This document shows positions 60,108 through 64,000 of a stretch of 64,000 nucleotides of DNA, piece after piece. This DNA is from Georgenia muralis. Lineage in GTDB: Bacteria > Actinomycetota > Actinomycetes > Actinomycetales > Actinomycetaceae. The translations under genes and the position numbers were made by a program. Numbering within the stretch: position 1 is the stretch's first letter; every line of letters starts with the position of its first letter. The stretch lies in contig NZ_RKRA01000001.1 in the NCBI RefSeq assembly GCF_003814705.1, positions 2,666,001-2,730,000 on the forward strand, written 5' to 3'. The notes below the pieces were generated by a model, which was not told the origin of the DNA, did no database searches, and saw nothing but the letters and a program-made list of their open reading frames with translations.

Positions 60108-61356
60108 GAGCACGAGCAAGAAGGAGCGGGTCGTCCTGGCCTACTCCGGCGGCCTGGACACCTCCGTCGCGATCGGCTGGATCGCCGAGCGCACCGGCGC
60201 CGAGGTCATCGCGATGGCGGTCGACGTCGGTCAGGGCGGGGAGGACCTCGAGGTCATCCGCCAGCGCGCGCTGGACTGCGGCGCGGTCGAGGCCTACGTC
60301 GCCGACGCTCGCGAGGAGTTCGCGACCGAGTACTGCATGCCGGCCCTCAAGGCCAACGCGATGTACATGGACGCCTACCCGCTGGTCTCCGCCCTGTCCC
60401 GGCCGGTCATCGTCAAGCACCTCGTGCGGGCCGCTCGCCAGTTCGGCGCCACCACCGTCTCGCACGGCTCCACGGGCAAGGGCAACGACCAGGTCCGCTT
60501 CGAGGTCGGCATCACCTCCATCGCTCCTGACCTGCGGTGCATCGCCCCGGTGCGCGACCTCGCGCTGACCCGCGACGTCGCCATCGACTACGCGAACAAG
60601 CACGACCTGCCCATCGCCACGACCAAGAACAACCCGTTCTCGATCGACCAGAACGTGTGGGGCCGGGCCATCGAGACGGGCTTCCTCGAGGACATCTGGA
60701 ACGAGCCCACCAAGGACGTCTACAGCTACACCGACGACCCCACGTACCCGCCCCTGCCCGACGAGGTGACCATCACCTTCCGCGAGGGCGTCCCGGTGGC
60801 GATCGACGGCCAGGCCGTGACCCCGCTCCAGGCCATCCAGGAGATGAACCGCCGCGCCGGCGCCCAGGGCGTGGGCCGGATCGACATCGTCGAGGACCGG
60901 CTCGTGGGCATCAAGTCCCGCGAGGTGTACGAGGCCCCCGGTGCCATGGCGCTCATCGCCGCGCACCGCGAGCTGGAGAACGTCACGGTCGAGCGCGAGC
61001 AGGCCCGGTTCAAGAAGGGCGTGGGCCAGCGGTGGACCGAGCTGGTCTACGACGGCCAGTGGTTCTCGCCGCTGAAGAACTCCCTCGACGTCTTCATCGA
61101 CGACACCCAGCGCTACGTCTCGGGTGACATCCGGATGGTCATGCACGGTGGGCGGGCCACGGTCACCGGGCGGCGCTCGGAGTCGTCCCTGTACGACTTC
61201 AACCTCGCCACCTACGACACCGGCGACGCCTTCGACCAGTCCCACGCCAAGGGCTTCATCGAGATCTACGGCATGACGTCGAAGCTCTCCGCCGCCCGCG
61301 ACGTCTCCTTCGGCAACGGTGTCGACCTGTCCACCGTGCCGACGATCAAGGCCTGA
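60100..61356 (+). CDS. argG: argininosuccinate synthase
   Basis: A 418-residue ATP-dependent ligase joining citrulline and aspartate. P-loop [76 protein letters not shown]. Length and motifs resemble the shorter ArgG family. CAGGAGAG lies before ATG 60100. argH does not follow; the next genes are on the other strand, so argH must be elsewhere. A hairpin ends the operon. Confidence 0.96.
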   Translation: MSESTSKKERVVLAYSGGLDTSVAIGWIAERTGAEVIAMAVDVGQGGEDLEVIRQRALDCGAVEAYVADAREEFATEYCMPALKANAMYMDAYPLVSALSRPVIVKHLVRAARQFGATTVSHGSTGKGNDQVRFEVGITSIAPDLRCIAPVRDLALTRDVAIDYANKHDLPIATTKNNPFSIDQNVWGRAIETGFLEDIWNEPTKDVYSYTDDPTYPPLPDEVTITFREGVPVAIDGQAVTPLQAIQEMNRRAGAQGVGRIDIVEDRLVGIKSREVYEAPGAMALIAAHRELENVTVEREQARFKKGVGQRWTELVYDGQWFSPLKNSLDVFIDDTQRYVSGDIRMVMHGGRATVTGRRSESSLYDFNLATYDTGDAFDQSHAKGFIEIYGMTSKLSAARDVSFGNGVDLSTVPTIKA

Positions 61357-61366
61357 GCGGCTGGGC

Positions 61367-61400
61367 GCACCGCGCGGTGGGGCGACCTGCCGCGCGGTGC
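61367..61400. terminator. shared terminator hairpin between convergent argG and arcB
   Basis: Perfect 11-bp arms GCACCGCGCGG (61367-61377) and CCGCGCGGTGC (61390-61400), 12-base loop, in the 72-base convergent gap. Confidence 0.7.
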
Positions 61401-61428
61401 TCGTCCGTCGGGCGAGGGCGCACCGCCC

Positions 61429-62439
61429 TCAGCCCAGTGTCGCGACGAGGACCGCCTTGATCGTGTGCATGCGGTTCTCCGCCTGGTCGAACACCACCGA
61501 CGCGGGCGACTCGAACACCTCGTCCGTCACCTCCAGGGACTCGAGCCCGGTGCGGGCGTGCACCTCCCGGCCCACGGCGGTGCCGAGGTCGTGGAACGCC
61601 GGCAGGCAGTGCAGGAGCTTGACGTCCGGGTTGCCCGTCGCGGCCATGAGCTCGGCGTCGACCCGGTAGGGGCTCAGCAGCGCGATGCGCTCGTCCCAGA
61701 CCTCCTTGGGCTCGCCCATCGAGACCCAGACGTCGGTGTAGACGAAGTCCGCCCCCGCCACGCCCGACCGGACGTCGTCGGTGACGAGGAGGCGCGCCCC
61801 GGTGCGCCCGGCGAGCTCCTCCGCAAGGGCGACCACCTCGGGCGCGGGCTGCAGCGCCGCCGGGGCGACGAGCCGCACGTCCATGCCGAGCAGCGCACCC
61901 GAGACGAGGAGCGAGTGGGCGGTGTTGTTGCGCGCGTCGCCGGTGTAGGCCAGCACGAGCTCGCCGTCGGCCTTGCGCCGCCCGTCGACGACCGGCGCGT
62001 GCTCGCGCATGGTGAGATGGTCGGCGAGCATCTGGGTGGGGTGCCACTCGTCGGTGAGCCCGTTGTAGACGGGCACCCCGGCGAACGCGGCGAGGGTCTC
62101 GACGTCGGCCTGGCGGGCGCCGCGGTACTCGATGGCGTCGAACATCCGGCCCAGGACGCGAGCGGTGTCCTTGACGGACTCCTTGTGCCCGACCTGCGAC
62201 CCGCTGGGGTCGAGGTAGGTGACGTGGGCGCCCTGGTCGTGGGCGGCGACCTCGAACGCGGCCCGCGTGCGGGTGGAGGTCTTCTCGAAGATCAGCGCGA
62301 TGTTCCTCCCGATGAGGCGGCGCTCCTCGGTGCCCGCGCGCTTGGCCGCCTTGAGGTCGGCGGCGAGGTCGAGCAGCGAGCGCCACTCCTCCGTGGTGAG
62401 GTCCAGCTCCTTGAGGAAGCTGCGTCCGCGCAGGTTCAC
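61429..62439 (-). CDS. arcB: ornithine carbamoyltransferase, catabolic (ArcB-like)
   Basis: A 336-residue carbamoyltransferase. Carbamoyl-phosphate site [20 protein letters not shown]; ornithine-site region [79 protein letters not shown]. These blocks match Pseudomonas-type ArcB and E. coli ArgF/ArgI, rather than the shorter anabolic ArgF usual in actinobacteria. GTG 62439 has AAGGGA upstream. With arcA 72 bases upstream on the same strand it makes an ADI-pathway pair. It may also serve biosynthesis, as argF is missing from the arg operon. Confidence 0.88.
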   Translation of the reverse strand: MNLRGRSFLKELDLTTEEWRSLLDLAADLKAAKRAGTEERRLIGRNIALIFEKTSTRTRAAFEVAAHDQGAHVTYLDPSGSQVGHKESVKDTARVLGRMFDAIEYRGARQADVETLAAFAGVPVYNGLTDEWHPTQMLADHLTMREHAPVVDGRRKADGELVLAYTGDARNNTAHSLLVSGALLGMDVRLVAPAALQPAPEVVALAEELAGRTGARLLVTDDVRSGVAGADFVYTDVWVSMGEPKEVWDERIALLSPYRVDAELMAATGNPDVKLLHCLPAFHDLGTAVGREVHARTGLESLEVTDEVFESPASVVFDQAENRMHTIKAVLVATLG

Positions 62440-62511
62440 GCCCGGTCCCTTCTCGTCGTCGGCGTCACGACCGCGCGTGCGCCCTGCCTGCGCGTGCCCG
62501 GCCGGCACGCG

Positions 62512-63780
62512 TCACAGGCCCTCGCGGATCGTAGGACAGCTCATGCAGCGCGGGCCGCCGCGTCCGCGGCCGAGCTCGGAGCCGGGGACCTCGAGGACCT
62601 CGATGCCGCTCTCGCGCAGGTAGGAGTTGGACGTGACGTTCCGGTCGTAGGTGACGACGACGCCGGGGGCGAGCGCGAGGGAGTTGCACCCGTCGTCCCA
62701 CTGCTCGCGGGCCGCGGCGTGCACGTCCTGCTCCGCGGCGAGGATGCGCAGCCCGGTCACGCCCATGGCGTCGGCGAGCGCGTCGTGCATCCGCTCGGGC
62801 TCGTGGTCGGTGATGTTCAGGCCGCCGGGCCCGGGGCCCGGGGTGACGGTGTAGGACGGCAGCATCCCCAGGCCGGCGTACTTGATGAAGCTGCGCTCGT
62901 CGACCATGGTCATCACGGTGTCCAGGTGCATGAACGAGCGCGCCCTGGGCAGCTCGACGGCGACGATCCGGTCCGCGACGCCGGCGTCGAACAGGCGGGT
63001 CGCGAGCCGCTCGACGCCCTGGGCCGTGGTGCGCTCGCTCATCCCGACCAGGACGGCGCCGTCGCCGAGGACGAGGACGTCCCCACCCTCGACCGAGGCC
63101 TCGCCGGCGATGCCGGCGGACCAGTGGTGGAACGTCGTCGGCGCGAAACGGGGGTGCCAGCGGTAGATCGCCTCGTAGTTGACCGTCTCGCGCGCCCGGG
63201 CAGCCATCCGCATGGCGTTGACGGCGACGCCGTCGTACACCCAGCACGAGGTGTCACGGGTGAAGAGGTGGTTCGGCAGGGGCGCCAGCACGAGGGAGTC
63301 CGCGCCCGAGCCGTGCAGGACGAGGGAGGACGGCTCGTCGGTGCGCTCGCCCAGCTCGCGCCGGGTCAGGCCACCGACGAGGAGCTCGGCGAGCTCCTCG
63401 TCGCCCATCGCGGCGGCGAGGTCGCGCAGGACCGGGGCGGCGACCGGGCCCTGGACACGGTCGTCGAAGGTCTGCTCGACGATCCACGTGCGGGCCTGCG
63501 GGACAGCCAGGGTCTCGCGCAGGAGGTCGGTGAGCTCGAGGACCTTCACGCCGGCGCCGGCGAGGACCTCGCTGAAGACGTCGTGCTCCTCCTGGGCGCG
63601 GCGGACCCACAGGAGGTCGTCGAAGAGCAGCTCGGCCATGTTCTCCGGGGTCAGGCGCAGCAGCTCGAGCCCGGGCCGGTGGACGATGACCTCCCGCAGG
63701 CGCCCGACCTCGGAGCCGACGAAGGGCGGCTCGGCCGGGAGCGGGCGCGGGTCAGCGGTGGTGGTGTCCGTCGTCGCCAT
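62512..63780 (-). CDS. arcA: arginine deiminase
   Basis: A 422-residue enzyme that hydrolyses arginine to citrulline and ammonia, the first step of the ADI pathway. GSEVGRLREVIVHRPGLELL, ENMAELLFDDLLWVRRAQEE, FTRDTSCWV, EGGDVLVLGDGAVLVGMSER, FMHLDTVMTMVDERSFIKY and the nucleophilic Cys near RGGPRCMSCPTI are all in place. ATG 63780 has AGGAGG at good distance; an upstream ATG in frame gives an unconserved leader. No arcC (carbamate kinase) or arcD (antiporter) lies within the window on the downstream side; they could lie past base 64000. Confidence 0.95.
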   Translation of the reverse strand: MATTDTTTADPRPLPAEPPFVGSEVGRLREVIVHRPGLELLRLTPENMAELLFDDLLWVRRAQEEHDVFSEVLAGAGVKVLELTDLLRETLAVPQARTWIVEQTFDDRVQGPVAAPVLRDLAAAMGDEELAELLVGGLTRRELGERTDEPSSLVLHGSGADSLVLAPLPNHLFTRDTSCWVYDGVAVNAMRMAARARETVNYEAIYRWHPRFAPTTFHHWSAGIAGEASVEGGDVLVLGDGAVLVGMSERTTAQGVERLATRLFDAGVADRIVAVELPRARSFMHLDTVMTMVDERSFIKYAGLGMLPSYTVTPGPGPGGLNITDHEPERMHDALADAMGVTGLRILAAEQDVHAAAREQWDDGCNSLALAPGVVVTYDRNVTSNSYLRESGIEVLEVPGSELGRGRGGPRCMSCPTIREGL

Positions 63781-63898
63781 CGGGGCCTCCTGGGCTCGGT
63801 GCGGACACCGTCTCACAGGGGAGCGGTGGACCACACGTCCCGCCGCGTCCGGCCGCTCGGTCGCGATGGACGACGGGACCCCCGCGGGCGGACACGGA

Positions 63899-63932
63899 CG
63901 ACCGGCGGCGGCCATGAGGCCACCGCCGGTCG
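63899..63932 (-). terminator. hairpin upstream of arcA
   Basis: Arms 63899-63913 and 63918-63932 (15 positions, one G-U pair in the minus-strand RNA, ATGA loop). Read on the minus strand it probably ends a gene lying right of base 64000. The rest of 63781-64000 holds the presumed arcA promoter, but no clear -10 was found. Confidence 0.6.
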
Positions 63933-64000
63933 CTTCACGCCGCCGGCAGGTGCGGCGCGGCTGGTGAAGGGGTCTGCGGCGAACGTCTCGCCGTCCTGCC

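Overview
This window is chromosomal DNA of a very GC-rich actinobacterium, probably a member of the Micrococcales (Cellulomonadaceae/Bogoriellaceae-like). That placement is inferred from gene order and protein style, not from a database search. Support: a dcw cluster without ftsA and with sepF-yggT-divIVA after ftsZ; a DivIVA of Wag31 type; a HelD-family RNA polymerase ATPase; a PriA-type HisA; GTG starts and 4-base ATGA/GTGA overlaps throughout; TAnnnT -10 boxes 6-7 bases before several start codons; and a MurE without the meso-DAP DNPR motif, which suggests Lys- or Orn-type peptidoglycan. No tRNA, rRNA, IS element, prophage, CRISPR array or defence island was seen. The region is core housekeeping DNA and its novelty lies mostly in regulation and small architectural oddities.

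Layout. 1-8 kb: 5' end of serA (minus, cut by the window edge), helD (minus), a PAC2-family gene, an MFS transporter, a spermidine-synthase-like gene (minus), dinB and a DUF3040 gene. 8-26.6 kb: a structured 474-base gap with a triple repeat and the mraZ promoter, then mraZ, a structured RNA resembling the mraW motif, rsmH-ftsL-ftsI-murE-murF-mraY-murD-ftsW-murG-murC-ftsQ-ftsZ-pgeF-sepF-yggT-divIVA and a strong terminator. Together these make lipid II and build the septum and pole. 26.6-32.4 kb: lspA-rluD-GNAT gene, then dnaE with a leaderless-type promoter. 32.4-43.3 kb: an S4 protein (minus), then a histidine cluster (hisD, hisC, hisB, unknown, hisH, hisA/priA, sseB-like) split by a block holding a RecQ-phosphoribosyltransferase fusion, a HAD-IIA phosphatase and a universal stress protein. 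43.3-53.1 kb: an ATP-dependent DNA ligase (minus), a structured infC leader, infC-rpmI-rplT, an rRNA methyltransferase whose first codons form a large hairpin, VOC, CBS and ThpR genes, and pheS-pheT. 53.1-64 kb: a flavodoxin gene behind a DosR-like box, a quinone oxidoreductase (minus), argC-argJ-argB-argD-argR-argG, and on the minus strand arcA-arcB (arginine deiminase and a catabolic-type ornithine carbamoyltransferase).

Most worth checking: two DosR/DevR-like palindromes at matching distance from a shared CCACGCTGGGG element (universal stress protein and flavodoxin genes); the 75-base hairpin at the start of the rRNA methyltransferase gene; the infC leader with a terminator-like hairpin and an ATC start; a palindrome over the -10 box of argC; the absence of argF from the arg operon with an ArcB-like enzyme next door; and the RecQ-PRTase fusion.
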